Shown: piece by piece, positions 9,042 to 18,096 of the stretch
How positions within the stretch are numbered: the stretch's first letter is position 1
How the letters are laid out: every line of letters starts with the position of its first letter
From: Rhodospirillaceae bacterium
GTDB lineage: Bacteria > Pseudomonadota > Gammaproteobacteria > Steroidobacterales > Rariloculaceae
Assembly: GCA_024638465.1 (NCBI GenBank)
Contig: JAHEKF010000022.1
Span: 1 to 48,117 of the forward strand
DNA length: 48,117 bases
Reading direction: 5' to 3'
Translations under genes and position numbers: made by a program
Notes under the pieces: generated by a model
Told to the model about the DNA's origin: nothing
What the model saw: only the letters and a program-made list of their open reading frames with translations
The model's database searches: none

Positions 9042-9623
9042 GTGAGCCGTCCAACCAGAGAAGAAGCCGAAAAGGCGATCCGCGTCCTGTTGGGCTGGGT
9101 CGGGGACGATCCGGATCGAGAGGGATTGAAGGCCACACCCGGTCGCGTCGTTCGCGCGTTCGAGGAATGGTGTAGCGGGTACAAAGAGGACCCGGTCGAA
9201 TTTCTGCGCCGTACCTTCTACGAGGTCGACGGCTACGACGAAATGATCGTCCTTCGAGACATCAGCTTCGAGTCGCACTGCGAACACCATATGGCTCCAA
9301 TCATCGGCAAGGTCCATGTCGGTTATCTACCGGACAGAAAAGTGGTCGGCATCAGCAAGCTCGCGCGCGTGGTCGAGACCTTCTCGCGACGCCTGCAGGT
9401 TCAGGAAACCATGACGGCACAGATCGCGCATTGCATTCAGGACGTTCTCAAGCCCAAGGGCGTCGGCGTGGTCGTGGAAGGCGTTCACCAGTGCATGACG
9501 ACGCGCGGCATTCACAAGCAGGGTGTCGCGATGATCACCAGCCAGTTGCTCGGACAGTTCCGTTCGGATCCGAGAACGCGAGCCGAGTTTCTGAACATCA
9601 TCGGGCGCGCAAATCTGAACTGA
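9042..9623 (+). CDS. folE: GTP cyclohydrolase I
   Basis: 193 residues, GTG start at 9042 with a GGGAAGAAG ribosome-binding stretch just upstream. It catalyses GTP to 7,8-dihydroneopterin triphosphate, the first step of tetrahydrofolate (and pterin) synthesis. Zinc ligands are visible as C80, H83 ([20 protein letters not shown]) and C151 ([11 protein letters not shown]). Length and the C-terminal [16 protein letters not shown] segment fit the bacterial FolE1 family. The arsC-like gene follows 33 bp downstream on the same strand and may be co-transcribed. Identification is firm. Confidence 0.97.
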   Translation: MSRPTREEAEKAIRVLLGWVGDDPDREGLKATPGRVVRAFEEWCSGYKEDPVEFLRRTFYEVDGYDEMIVLRDISFESHCEHHMAPIIGKVHVGYLPDRKVVGISKLARVVETFSRRLQVQETMTAQIAHCIQDVLKPKGVGVVVEGVHQCMTTRGIHKQGVAMITSQLLGQFRSDPRTRAEFLNIIGRANLN

Positions 9624-9656
9624 CCGGCAATCGCGACGACCCGATAATTCGTCGAG

Positions 9657-10088
9657 ATGGACGCCACTCCGTTCCGCGTACTGTTTCTCTGTACCGGCAA
9701 CTCCGCACGCAGCATCCTGGCTGAAGCGCTGCTGTCACACCTGGGCGGAAACGCATACAGAAGCTACAGCGCGGGAAGTAAACCGACCGGCATCGTCAAC
9801 CCGCTTGCGCTCGAGACATTGAATGCGCACGGCGTGTCGATACGCGATCCACGCAGCAAGAGCTGGGACGAGTTCGCCGACGCCGAACCCATGGACCTTA
9901 TCGTGACGGTATGCAACCAGGCCGCGGGCGAAGTCTGTCCAATCTGGCCGGGGCAGCCACGCACGGCGCACTGGGGAATACCCGACCCGGCCGCCGTCGA
10001 AGGCTCCGATGACGACCGTCACGCCGCGTTCGAAACCGCCTACCAGGAACTGGAGCGACTCGTCGGGAAATTCCTCCAGTCGCGCTGA
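9657..10088 (+). CDS. arsC: ArsC-type arsenate reductase, low-molecular-weight phosphatase fold
   Basis: 143 residues. The P-loop C12-TGNSAR-S matches the LMW protein tyrosine phosphatase / ArsC family, and the general acid Asp is D110 in WGIPDPA. Two further cysteines, C86 (VTVCNQAAGEVC) and C94, correspond in position to the resolving cysteine pair of thioredoxin-linked ArsC, though the C-C spacing is 8 rather than the usual 7. It would reduce arsenate to arsenite. No arsR, arsB or acr3 gene is present, so a phosphatase role or a stand-alone detoxification role remains possible. Confidence 0.85.
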   Translation: MDATPFRVLFLCTGNSARSILAEALLSHLGGNAYRSYSAGSKPTGIVNPLALETLNAHGVSIRDPRSKSWDEFADAEPMDLIVTVCNQAAGEVCPIWPGQPRTAHWGIPDPAAVEGSDDDRHAAFETAYQELERLVGKFLQSR

Positions 10089-10200
10089 AGCTGCGCAATT
10101 ATGTCAATTCCGTTCAATTGAGACGCGTTTCACCGCGTTATCAATATAGAAAATATATGGTCGCTATCACGTGAGATCTTGTCACGAGGCGATCCGGACT
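10089..10200 (+). promoter_or_regulatory. AT-rich leader region of the pilin gene
   Basis: A stretch markedly richer in A and T than its surroundings, with TTGAGA near 10119 and a TATCAATATAG segment about 15-19 bp later. The spacing does not give one clear sigma-70 promoter and no clean sigma-54 element was found. It probably holds the pilin promoter. A GAGG at 10186-10189 precedes the TTG start at 10201. Confidence 0.35.
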
Positions 10201-10725
10201 TTGCACACTAATTACCTACCAAAGCCAGCCCGTGCTGATGGCTTCACACTGATCGAGCTCATGATCGTGGTTGCCATTATCGGCATCCTGGCTTCGATGG
10301 CGATCCCCACGTATCAGAGCTACTCGATCCGCTCCCAGGTGACCGAAGGCGTGTCGATATCGGCGCCGACAAAGGCACGCGTTGCCGCCTCGTTTCTCGC
10401 ACAGGGTGAAGCGCCGGCGGATCGGGCCGCATCCGGTCTCGCAGGAAACGCGACCGACTCGGTCGGAAAATACGTCCAGAGCGTCGACGTGACGGATGGT
10501 GTCATCGTCGTCACCTACGGCTTCTCGGCGAGCGCGCAGATTACCGGACTGACTTTTACGATGACGCCTTACGAAACGAGCAATCTGGGTGTCGTCTGGC
10601 GTTGCGGTAGCGCTCCTCAGCCGGCCGGGCTGCAGCCCATGGGCACTTCGAGCGGCGGCAATTCGGCAGCCTATATCGCGCCAACTGTTCCGGATCGTTA
10701 CCTGCCGGCTGCCTGCCGACCATAA
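10201..10725 (+). CDS. pilA: Type IV major pilin (PilA-like)
   Basis: 174 residues if translation starts at TTG 10201, which has GAGG 11 bases upstream; GTG 10171 would add ten residues and has no obvious ribosome-binding site. The prepilin-peptidase site is G followed by [20 protein letters not shown], with Glu at +5, followed by the hydrophobic assembly helix. The globular part ends in a disulfide loop (VVWRCGS near the middle of the last third and PAACRP at the end), as in PF00114 pilins. The leader is unusual: about 14 residues and PARAD instead of the usual short lysine-rich leader. It is the only pilus gene here, so assembly genes must lie elsewhere. It is convergent with ubiX. Confidence 0.88.
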   Translation: MHTNYLPKPARADGFTLIELMIVVAIIGILASMAIPTYQSYSIRSQVTEGVSISAPTKARVAASFLAQGEAPADRAASGLAGNATDSVGKYVQSVDVTDGVIVVTYGFSASAQITGLTFTMTPYETSNLGVVWRCGSAPQPAGLQPMGTSSGGNSAAYIAPTVPDRYLPAACRP

Positions 10726-10747
10726 CCGGAAACGACCGCGGGCGGCG

Positions 10748-11335
10748 TTAGCTGTCGTCGACCGGGTCGTTGATTCCCTGCCAGCGTCGCACGAGATCTG
10801 ATTCCAGGTCGAACAGGTCGAGTATTCGCCCCACGCTTTGATCAACCATCGCGTCAATACTTTCCAGCTGCGCGTAGAATGACGGCACCGGCGGAAATAT
10901 CACGCCACCCATCTCGGTGACCGTGACCATGTTTCTCAGATGAATGAGATTTAGAGGCGTCTCTCTGACCATCAGAACCAGGCGACGGCGTTCTTTAAGT
11001 ACAACGTCGGCAGCTCGGGCTATCAGATTGTCGGTAAGTCCCGTTGCAACAGCGGCCAGCGACTTCATCGAGCAAGGCGCAATGATCATGCCGTCGGTCC
11101 GGTAGGAACCGCTTGCGATATTGGCGCCGATATCGCGATCGGAATGGACCACGTCAGCGAGCGCTTCCAGATCCGCTCTTCGCAGATCCAGTTCCGTTGC
11201 GGCATTCAGAAGCCCTGCGCGGGACACGACCAGATGGGTTTCGATTTCCGGAAACCGCGTCAACTCCTCGAGAATTCGAACGCCGTAAATCGCGCCAGCC
11301 GCTCCTGTAATCCCGACAATTAATCGTCTGTTCAC
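10748..11335 (-). CDS. ubiX: UbiX/Pad1-type flavin prenyltransferase
   Basis: 195 residues, GTG start at 11335 with GGAGA five bases upstream. The FMN-binding N-terminus GITGAAGAIYGVRILEEL, the SGSYRTDGMIIAPCSMKSLA segment and the C-terminal VRETPLNLIHLRNM and GGVIFPPVPSFY segments are family hallmarks. The enzyme prenylates FMN with dimethylallyl phosphate to make the prenyl-FMN cofactor for UbiD decarboxylases, in ubiquinone synthesis or aromatic acid metabolism. No ubiD is in the window. Identification is firm. Confidence 0.95.
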   Translation of the reverse strand: MNRRLIVGITGAAGAIYGVRILEELTRFPEIETHLVVSRAGLLNAATELDLRRADLEALADVVHSDRDIGANIASGSYRTDGMIIAPCSMKSLAAVATGLTDNLIARAADVVLKERRRLVLMVRETPLNLIHLRNMVTVTEMGGVIFPPVPSFYAQLESIDAMVDQSVGRILDLFDLESDLVRRWQGINDPVDDS

Positions 11336-11472
11336 GCGATTCTCCTGCGGATCTTTAGCGGCTTCTTTTTATCCGATCTGATTTGCCGTACTCGAACTCG
11401 CGGAATCGAAACGCACAGAAACCCGCTGAATCAGCATAGCATGGCACTCTTGTTGCACCGCGAATCCGCGAA

Positions 11473-11502
11473 TTGACAACGCTCTCGCCGGCTGGCTACA
11501 TC
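11473..11502 (+). promoter_or_regulatory. Candidate sigma-70 promoter for modABC
   Basis: A perfect -35 TTGACA at 11473-11478, an 18-bp spacer, then TACATC at 11497-11502 as a weak -10. Transcription would start about 20 bp before the modA ATG at 11530. No ModE-type palindrome was recognised in the spacer. Confidence 0.4.
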
Positions 11503-11529
11503 GAGCGCTCGATCTCGTCGATTTTGACC

Positions 11530-12279
11530 ATGCGATTCATCGGACGCGCAATATTTGTCCTGTCGGCTCTAGCCGGAACGGGACCGCTGTGCGCCGAGTC
11601 CGTGGCCGTCGCCGTCGCGGCAAATTTCAGGGTGCCCATGCAGGCGCTCGTCGAAGCATTCGGCGGTCATCACGAAGTTACCCTCATCAGCGGCTCGACG
11701 GGCGGGCTCTATGCGCAGATAGTCAACGGCGCTCCTTACGACGTCTTCATCGCAGCAGACTCGGAACGGCCGCGCCTGCTCGGTCAATCCGGACTCGCAG
11801 CGGCGGCGACGCAATTTACAGTCGCTTCCGGTCAACTCGTCCTCTGGAGCGCGAACCGCGAGTTACAACCGAACGCAGATATTCGCGACCTGCTAGGCGA
11901 CGATATTCGGTTCCTGGCGATCGCGAATCCTGCGCTCGCCCCCTACGGTGAAGCCGCGCGGCAATCGCTCGTTCAACTCGGGATCTGGGAGAAGTTTGCT
12001 TCGCGTCTGGTTTACGGCACCAACGTTGCGCAAGCGTACGCAATGGTCGCGACGGGTAACGCCGAGTTCGGACTGGTCGCTTTGTCCCAGGTCATGGACG
12101 AGAAAACACCCGGGAGCTACGTCATCGTGCCGTCAACGCTCCACGAACCGATCAATCAGGACGCAATTTTGCTGAACCGCGGCGCCGGAAACCCGGCGGC
12201 GACGAGCTTGATCGAGTTTCTGTCTTCATCCCCCGCGCGCAGCCTGATCCGCCAATTCGGCTACCGCGCGGATCTCTGA
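11530..12279 (+). CDS. modA: Molybdate ABC transporter substrate-binding protein
   Basis: 249 residues from ATG 11530 (a reading from 11473 would put non-signal sequence in front). A signal peptide ends near PLCAES. Mature features are VAVAANFRVPMQALVEAF, SGSTGGLYAQI and the APYDVFIAAD-like segment GAPYDVFIAADSERP, then NPALAPYG and GLVALSQVM, matching ModA. It binds molybdate or tungstate in the periplasm and delivers it to ModB. It is first of the modABC operon, 7 bp before modB. Confidence 0.95.
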   Translation: MRFIGRAIFVLSALAGTGPLCAESVAVAVAANFRVPMQALVEAFGGHHEVTLISGSTGGLYAQIVNGAPYDVFIAADSERPRLLGQSGLAAAATQFTVASGQLVLWSANRELQPNADIRDLLGDDIRFLAIANPALAPYGEAARQSLVQLGIWEKFASRLVYGTNVAQAYAMVATGNAEFGLVALSQVMDEKTPGSYVIVPSTLHEPINQDAILLNRGAGNPAATSLIEFLSSSPARSLIRQFGYRADL

Positions 12280-12286
12280 GGCAGCC

Positions 12287-12961
12287 ATGGATCTGGGACC
12301 TGTCTGGATCAGCCTGAAGCTCGCGAGCGTCACTGTCGTCGTCCTGATACTGATCGGCACCCCGCTCGCGTGGTGGCTCGCGTTCACTCGATCGCGGTGG
12401 CGCGCGATCGTCGAGGCGCTCGTCGCGCTGCCGCTCGTATTGCCTCCGACCGTGCTCGGCTTCTACCTGCTGATACTGCTCGGACCCGCCGGCCCTGTAG
12501 GCCGCTTCTGGGTTCAGCTCACCGGTGACACGCTGACATTCTCATTTCTCGGTCTCGTCATAGCTTCGGTTCTCTATTCTTTTCCTTTCGCCGTTCAGCC
12601 GTTGCAGTCCGCATTCGAGAGCGTCGGCCGCGCTCCGCTCGAAGCTGCGGCGACGCTGGGCGCGAGTCCCATCGATGCGTTCGTTCGGGTCGCATCGCCA
12701 CTCGCACTCCGCGGCTACGTTACCGCCATCGTACTCGGTTTCGCGCACACGCTCGGCGAGTTCGGAGTCGTCCTTATGGTCGGCGGCAATATCCCCGGTG
12801 TTACCAAAGTTGTGTCCATCGCCATCTACGAACAGGTCGAGACGCTGACGTATTCTCAGGCGCATTACCTGTCGGCGGGTCTGCTGGCATTTTCGTTCGT
12901 CGTACTGCTCCTGGTTTACGTCATCAATCGTCGTATTCCCATCAACCGGATTCAGGCATGA
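12287..12961 (+). CDS. modB: Molybdate ABC transporter permease
   Basis: 224 residues with five or so hydrophobic segments. The cytoplasmic EAA loop is visible as EAAATLGASPIDAFVRVASPLALRG, which contacts the ATPase, and GEFGVVLMVGGNIPGVT is characteristic of ModB. It forms the membrane channel for molybdate. Its stop overlaps the modC start (ATGA at 12958-12961), so translation is coupled. Confidence 0.95.
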   Translation: MDLGPVWISLKLASVTVVVLILIGTPLAWWLAFTRSRWRAIVEALVALPLVLPPTVLGFYLLILLGPAGPVGRFWVQLTGDTLTFSFLGLVIASVLYSFPFAVQPLQSAFESVGRAPLEAAATLGASPIDAFVRVASPLALRGYVTAIVLGFAHTLGEFGVVLMVGGNIPGVTKVVSIAIYEQVETLTYSQAHYLSAGLLAFSFVVLLLVYVINRRIPINRIQA

Positions 12962-14040
12962 CGACGTTGACGTTGAATGCCGCGCTGCACCTTGATGACT
13001 TCAGTCTCGAAGTCGACGAGCAGATTCCCCTGCAGGCGATTACGGCGTTGTTCGGTGCCAGCGGTGCCGGAAAAACGACGCTGTTACGAATCGTTTCCGG
13101 GCTGCATCGTGAAGCCAAAGCACGAATCGCATTGAACGGAGAGGTTTGGCAGGACAGCGATAACGGCATCTTCGTGCCGCCGCATCTGCGCAGCGCCGGT
13201 TATATCTTCCAGGATATCCGGCTGTTTTCACATCTCACTGTCGCCGGCAACCTCGAGTTCGGCAGGCGGCGTGCCGCCGCCGGCGACGGCCCGGCGCTCG
13301 AGGACGTTATCCGAATTTTCGACCTCAAGAGCCTCTTACAACGCGCACCGGATTCCCTGTCGGGTGGAGAACTGCAGCGCGTATCGATCGCGCGCGCCCT
13401 GCTCAGAAATCCGACACTGCTGCTCATGGATGAACCTCTTTCGGCTCTCGACGCAAGACGAAAATCGGAGATTCTTCCCTATATCGAAAAACTGCCCGAG
13501 CGGTTCGGCCTTCCTGTTCTCTACGTGACTCACAATGTCGACGAGGTTGCGCGCCTGGCGAGTCGCATCGTTTTGCTCTCTCAGGGACGCGTCATCGCGC
13601 ACGGCGATGCGACCGAAGTACTCGCGCGCACCGATCTCAAGCCGCTGGCCGATCACCTCGATCCGGGCGCCGTACTGGAGGCCACCGTCATCGAACATCG
13701 CGGCGGAATGGCAACGCTCGGTGTCGGCACCCAGCGCCTGCGCGTTCCGGGCATCTCGGTCGAGTCCGGAATCGACGTCAGAATCCGGATTCAGGCGCGT
13801 GACGTCGCCCTCGCGATTCAGCAACCGCAAGGTCTCAGCATCCGTAACGTACTCGACGCCCGGATCCTCAAGATCGAGCATTACGGCGAAATTCTCGCCG
13901 AAGTCCTGCTCGACGTCGGCGGCCAGCAGCTGCGTTCCAGCATTACGCGAGAAGCCGCGGAAGAACTGCATCTTCAACAGGATATCGCCGTCTATGCCCT
14001 GATCAAGAGCGTTGCGATCGACGTCGGACTGGCCGGCTGA
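12958..14040 (+). CDS. modC: Molybdate ABC transporter ATP-binding protein
   Basis: 360 residues. Walker A is GASGAGKTT near residue 36, the signature is LSGGELQRV, Walker B is LLLMDEPLSALD, and the switch His is in VTHNVDEV. The C-terminal part from about residue 290 is a Mop/TOBE molybdate-binding domain (SIRNVLDARILKIEHYGE), which distinguishes ModC from other ABC ATPases and can sense intracellular molybdate. It is last gene of modABC. Confidence 0.95.
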   Translation: MTTLTLNAALHLDDFSLEVDEQIPLQAITALFGASGAGKTTLLRIVSGLHREAKARIALNGEVWQDSDNGIFVPPHLRSAGYIFQDIRLFSHLTVAGNLEFGRRRAAAGDGPALEDVIRIFDLKSLLQRAPDSLSGGELQRVSIARALLRNPTLLLMDEPLSALDARRKSEILPYIEKLPERFGLPVLYVTHNVDEVARLASRIVLLSQGRVIAHGDATEVLARTDLKPLADHLDPGAVLEATVIEHRGGMATLGVGTQRLRVPGISVESGIDVRIRIQARDVALAIQQPQGLSIRNVLDARILKIEHYGEILAEVLLDVGGQQLRSSITREAAEELHLQQDIAVYALIKSVAIDVGLAG

Positions 14041-14052
14041 GTCAACGTCTCC

Positions 14053-14097
14053 GGCCGGGTTCGCCGGCGCAAAACCGGCCCCGCTCGCGCGCGGGCC
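14053..14097 (+). terminator. GC-rich hairpin cluster after modC
   Basis: Within 60 bp of the modC stop are GGCCGG (14053-14058) paired with CCGGCC (14075-14080), a competing GCCGG/CCGGC hairpin inside it, and a further GGCCC/GGGCC hairpin at 14077-14097. There is no T-run. It is probably the 3' end structure of modABC. Confidence 0.35.
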
Positions 14098-14179
14098 AGA
14101 AGCTTAACAATCCTTAAGCGACGCGGGCTCAGGCACACCTCGGTGCTATGATGGCGCTCCCTGACAGCGGAGAGTTGCC

Positions 14180-15625
14180 GTGGCCGTGAGGGCCGACGAT
14201 ATCGAGATCCGTGATGATTTCGCGCTGCTGATAGACGGCGAACTCGTTACCGGTAGCGCCACACTGGACGTCATCAATCCCGCAACCGAGCAGATCTTTG
14301 CTCGCTGTCCGGCCGGGACGACGTTCGAATTGGACGCAGCCGTCAATGCAGCGGCGCGCGCCTTTCCCGCGTGGAGCGCGCTGGGATTCTCCGAGCGCGC
14401 GGATTTCGTAAAGCGCTACGTGATCGCGCTTGGCGAACGCTATGACGAATTGGCGGAGCTACTCGTTCGGGAGCAGGGCAAGCCGATCGCTCAGGCGCGT
14501 GCTGAACTCGATTCCTCCTTCCGGCTAGCGAACGAGACTGTCGAGCTGGAAATTCCGGCTGAGCAATTGGTCGACAGCGGCAAGCATCGAATTGAACTGC
14601 ATTACCGTCCACTCGGCGTTGTCGGCATCATCACGCCCTGGAACGCGCCAGCAGCTCTCGCGCTTGGCGGCCTCGGTGCCGCCGTGTACACCGGCAACAC
14701 CTGCGTCATCAAGCCATCGCCGTACACACCACTTACGACGCTCAAACTCGGCGAAGTCGCCAGAGAGATCTTTCCCGATGGCGTCGTCAACATCGTTTCG
14801 GGTGGTGACGATCTCGGCCGCACGCTGTCAGAACATCCCGGCGTCCAGAAAATCTCGTTCACGGGGTCGGTGGCGACGGGAAAGAAAGTAGTAGTCAGCA
14901 CAGCCGATACGCTGAAGCGATTCACGCTCGAACTGGGCGGCAACGACCCGGCGATCGTGCTCGAAGACTCGGATCCGCAGGCGATCGCAAAGAAAATCTT
15001 CTTCGCCTGCTTCGTTAATTGCGGCCAGGTCTGTATGGCGATCAAGCGAATCTACGTGCACGAAGCGATCTACGAGGGGCTCTGTCAGGCACTCGCAGAA
15101 GAAGCGCAATCGGCGCGCTTCGGCAACGGACTGGATCCCGACAACGCACTCGGTCCGCTGCAGAACGAGATGCAGTTCCGCAAAGTCGTGGAGATATTCA
15201 AAGATACGATTGACGGCGGTGCCACCGTGCTGTCGGGCGGCGAGATTCCCGACCGGCCCGGCTATTTCCTTCCGCCGACCTTCGTAACGAACGTCGCGGA
15301 CGATAGCCGGTTGGTGACAGAGGAGCAGTTCGGACCAATCGTGCCGATTATGAGATTCACCGATATCGACGACGCGCTGAGACGCGCCAATGACACACGC
15401 TACGGACTCGGCGGTTCGGTCTGGACGAAGGACACGGCACGCGGCAAGAAGATCGCCGCGCGACTCGAGGTCGGTACGGCCTGGGTGAACCGGCACCGGG
15501 CAATTTCGGCTTACGTACCGTTCGGCGGCGCCAAGGAATCGGGAATCGGCCGCCAGAACTCGGTGCTCGGACTGAAAGGCTATATGGAGCCCCAGGTCAT
15601 CAGCGTCACTGACCAGGACAGCTAG
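14180..15625 (+). CDS. NAD(P)-dependent aldehyde dehydrogenase
   Basis: 481 residues from GTG 14180; GTG 14186 is an alternative. Catalytic features of the ALDH superfamily are all present: oxyanion Asn in PWNAP (N155), cofactor-binding KPSPYTP and FTGSVATGKK, general base E251 in LELGGNDP, nucleophile C285 in NCGQVCMAIKR, and the C-terminal PFGGAKESGIGR. It oxidises an aldehyde to the acid. The subfamily looks like betaine/aryl/succinic semialdehyde-type enzymes, but the substrate is not readable. It is followed 12 bp later by a MacB-type permease gene. Confidence 0.9.
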   Translation: MAVRADDIEIRDDFALLIDGELVTGSATLDVINPATEQIFARCPAGTTFELDAAVNAAARAFPAWSALGFSERADFVKRYVIALGERYDELAELLVREQGKPIAQARAELDSSFRLANETVELEIPAEQLVDSGKHRIELHYRPLGVVGIITPWNAPAALALGGLGAAVYTGNTCVIKPSPYTPLTTLKLGEVAREIFPDGVVNIVSGGDDLGRTLSEHPGVQKISFTGSVATGKKVVVSTADTLKRFTLELGGNDPAIVLEDSDPQAIAKKIFFACFVNCGQVCMAIKRIYVHEAIYEGLCQALAEEAQSARFGNGLDPDNALGPLQNEMQFRKVVEIFKDTIDGGATVLSGGEIPDRPGYFLPPTFVTNVADDSRLVTEEQFGPIVPIMRFTDIDDALRRANDTRYGLGGSVWTKDTARGKKIAARLEVGTAWVNRHRAISAYVPFGGAKESGIGRQNSVLGLKGYMEPQVISVTDQDS

Positions 15626-15636
15626 CGGTAGCCGGC

Positions 15637-16845
15637 ATGTTATTCGGTGAAACGCTTCGTGTTGCGCTGCAATCGATCAAGGCGAACCTGTTCCGCGCCA
15701 TGCTGACGATGCTCGGAATCGTCATCGGCGTTGCCGCCGTAATCACCATGCTCGCCGCGGGATCGGGCGCGCAGCGCGCGGTCGAGGATCAGATCGCGGC
15801 ACTCGGAGCGAACGTTCTGAATATCACCGCGTCGAGCTGGTTTCTCCGCGGCATCTCGCGCGAGCAACTGACGCTGGAGGTCGAGGACGTCTGGGCACTC
15901 GAAGACAAATCCAAGTACATCGATCTCGTCGTGCCAAGGCTCGAGGACCGTGGCCAGGTCAAGTACGGCAATCGCAATCTCAACGCGCGCCTGGTAGGCA
16001 CGACCGACGGCTACACCGAAATCTACAACTACGATGTCGAGTATGGCGAGATGTTCACGCGCGCCGACGACGAAAGCAGGCAACGGGTCGCTGTTTTCGG
16101 CGGCGCTTTGCCCGCACAGCTCGAAGTCGAGGATCCGGGGGAACTCATCGGTCAGCAGATCTCGATCCGAGGGGTTCCGTTCACGATAATCGGCGTACTC
16201 GCGGAAGTCGGCTCCGATCGAAACAGTCCTGACGAACGCATACTCCTGCCCCTGCGCACGGCGGAGGCCCGCGTGCTCGGCTCGGAAGACCTCGATGACA
16301 TCAGCGTCCGCGTCGTCGATGGCATTCCACTCGAGGTTGCGATGGTCGACATCGAGCGTGTGCTGCGTACCGAGCATCGAATACTTCCCGGGCAGGCGAA
16401 CGACTTCGCGATCTATGATCAGAAGCAGTTTCTCGAGGTCAGGGAGCAGGCCACGCAGACCTTCACCTATCTGTTGGCGGCGATAGCCGGCGTCAGTCTC
16501 GTCGTCGGCGGCATCGGCATCATGAACATCATGCTCGTTTCGGTCACCGAGCGGACTCGCGAGATCGGGGTGCGGATGGCGCTCGGCGCAACGCGCATCA
16601 ATATCATGCTGCAGTTCCTGATCGAATCCATGGTGCTGTGCATGATGGGCGGTGTCGCGGGCGTGCTTGCAGGCTGGGGGCTGGCAGTGATGCTGTCGCG
16701 AACCGCAGGCTGGGCCGTGTACGTATCGCCGGAGTCCGTCATCGTCGCCGTGGCTTTCAGTATCGGCGTCGGCCTGTTCTTTGGCTTGCTACCTGCGCGC
16801 CGGGCCGCCAATCTCGACCCGATTGACGCGCTTCGTTACGAATAA
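15637..16845 (+). CDS. MacB/FtsX-type ABC transporter permease
   Basis: 402 residues. There is one N-terminal transmembrane helix (TMLGIVIGVAAVITMLAAGSG), a large periplasmic MacB-PCD domain (about residues 45-260), then three C-terminal helices of the FtsX domain with the typical GIGIMNIMLVSVTERTREIG loop and a closing ARRAANLDPIDALRYE. Such permeases pair with an ATPase and often a membrane-fusion protein for export of peptides, lipoproteins or macrolides. Neither partner is adjacent, so the ATPase must come from elsewhere. It is convergent with the MFS gene, 10 bp apart. Confidence 0.88.
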   Translation: MLFGETLRVALQSIKANLFRAMLTMLGIVIGVAAVITMLAAGSGAQRAVEDQIAALGANVLNITASSWFLRGISREQLTLEVEDVWALEDKSKYIDLVVPRLEDRGQVKYGNRNLNARLVGTTDGYTEIYNYDVEYGEMFTRADDESRQRVAVFGGALPAQLEVEDPGELIGQQISIRGVPFTIIGVLAEVGSDRNSPDERILLPLRTAEARVLGSEDLDDISVRVVDGIPLEVAMVDIERVLRTEHRILPGQANDFAIYDQKQFLEVREQATQTFTYLLAAIAGVSLVVGGIGIMNIMLVSVTERTREIGVRMALGATRINIMLQFLIESMVLCMMGGVAGVLAGWGLAVMLSRTAGWAVYVSPESVIVAVAFSIGVGLFFGLLPARRAANLDPIDALRYE

Positions 16846-16855
16846 TTGTACCGGC

Positions 16856-18061
16856 TCAGGAGCTCGCGTCAGCTTCGCTCTCGTGAACGTGGTTCCGTGT
16901 TTCCGGAACCAGGAACAGAAATACCGCAGTGCCCAGCAGCCCCAGAGCGGCCACGCTGAAGCTTGCCGCAGCGAGCGTCGCGATATTGACCATTACGGCC
17001 GCGAGCAATGGCCCGCTGACGACACCGAGATCGCCGAGCAGGCGCCAGACGCCGAGGAACTGCCCGCGCTGATCCGATGGTGCCATGTCCATGCCGATGA
17101 TCATGACGATTCCGGTACTGAGCCCGTTGGCGAAGGCCAGCACGAGTCCGGCCCCTAACACTCCGTAGAAGCCATCCGCGAACGGCAACAACATCAGGCC
17201 GAGCACGAAAACCAGCATGGACGGTACGCCCGTCCACTTCCGCCCCCAACGGTCCATGACGACGCCAACCGGATAGAACAAAGACATGTCAACCGCCGCG
17301 CACAGCGAATAGATAAAACCGATTGTTGCCGCATCGAGTCCGACGGCGGTACCGAATAGCGGGACCAGCAGCTGCTGCGTCGCGCGCATGAGCTGAATGG
17401 TTAACGCCGCGAAGCCCGCGGTCGCGAACAAGCGCCGGTTGCTGCGCATGATTCTGCCGACCACGGCGACGAGCGTTGTTTCGGCCGAGCGCTGCGGTTT
17501 CACGTTGTTCGTCTTAACGACGACGAAGATCGCTGCAGTAAGGGCGAACGCGGCGCCGCCGATAAACGCGACCGGATAACCATAAACTTGTGCAACGACG
17601 CCGCCGGCGATCGGGCCGATGAGAAAACCGGCACGATTAACGCCGGCCATGACGGCGATCGCGCGGCCACGTTCGGAAACTCCGGTCGTATCCGTGACGT
17701 ACGACTGTCTGCCGAGAAACCAGGCCGCCATGCTGCCGCCGAGCGGAATCGCAAGAAGCGGCAGCAACCAGTCCGCCGAAAACATCGCGAGTGCAATCAT
17801 GACGACGATATGCGTAGCGAGTCCGCCCAGCATGACGGCTTTATCGCCAAAGCGACCCGCCAGCATGCCGGCGGGAACGTCGAATATCAGGATGCCGAGA
17901 CCGCGGCACCCGACCACGAACGCGGCATGCGCCGGGCTATCGAGCACCTGCAAAGCGTAAAGAGGCAGCAGCAGGATCATCGCTTGATTGCTGACTGCCA
18001 TCAGCAGCGACGGCACATAGATCGGGACCAGAAGCCGATCGTAAGGAGAGGGCAATCGCAT
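16856..18061 (-). CDS. Major facilitator superfamily transporter
   Basis: 401 residues with about 12 hydrophobic segments and the MFS motif-A-like loop GMLAGRFGDKAVMLGG after helix 2. The second half contains GVVMDRWGRKWTG as the matching loop. It resembles the drug/metabolite efflux branch of the MFS, but the substrate is not evident. It begins 35 bp after the aromatic aminotransferase gene on the same strand and may be transcribed with it, which would allow a role with amino-acid-derived compounds; this is inference only. Confidence 0.85.
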   Translation of the reverse strand: MRLPSPYDRLLVPIYVPSLLMAVSNQAMILLLPLYALQVLDSPAHAAFVVGCRGLGILIFDVPAGMLAGRFGDKAVMLGGLATHIVVMIALAMFSADWLLPLLAIPLGGSMAAWFLGRQSYVTDTTGVSERGRAIAVMAGVNRAGFLIGPIAGGVVAQVYGYPVAFIGGAAFALTAAIFVVVKTNNVKPQRSAETTLVAVVGRIMRSNRRLFATAGFAALTIQLMRATQQLLVPLFGTAVGLDAATIGFIYSLCAAVDMSLFYPVGVVMDRWGRKWTGVPSMLVFVLGLMLLPFADGFYGVLGAGLVLAFANGLSTGIVMIIGMDMAPSDQRGQFLGVWRLLGDLGVVSGPLLAAVMVNIATLAAASFSVAALGLLGTAVFLFLVPETRNHVHESEADASS

Positions 18062-18096
18062 GGAATCAGCGCCGCAGTGGCGGCCGAGCGCGAAGG

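Noticed and set aside
7858..14040. A molybdenum-enzyme island (xdhC with modABC)
   Set aside because: The two loci are separated by unrelated genes on both strands and no molybdoenzyme gene is present, so a shared unit is not supported.
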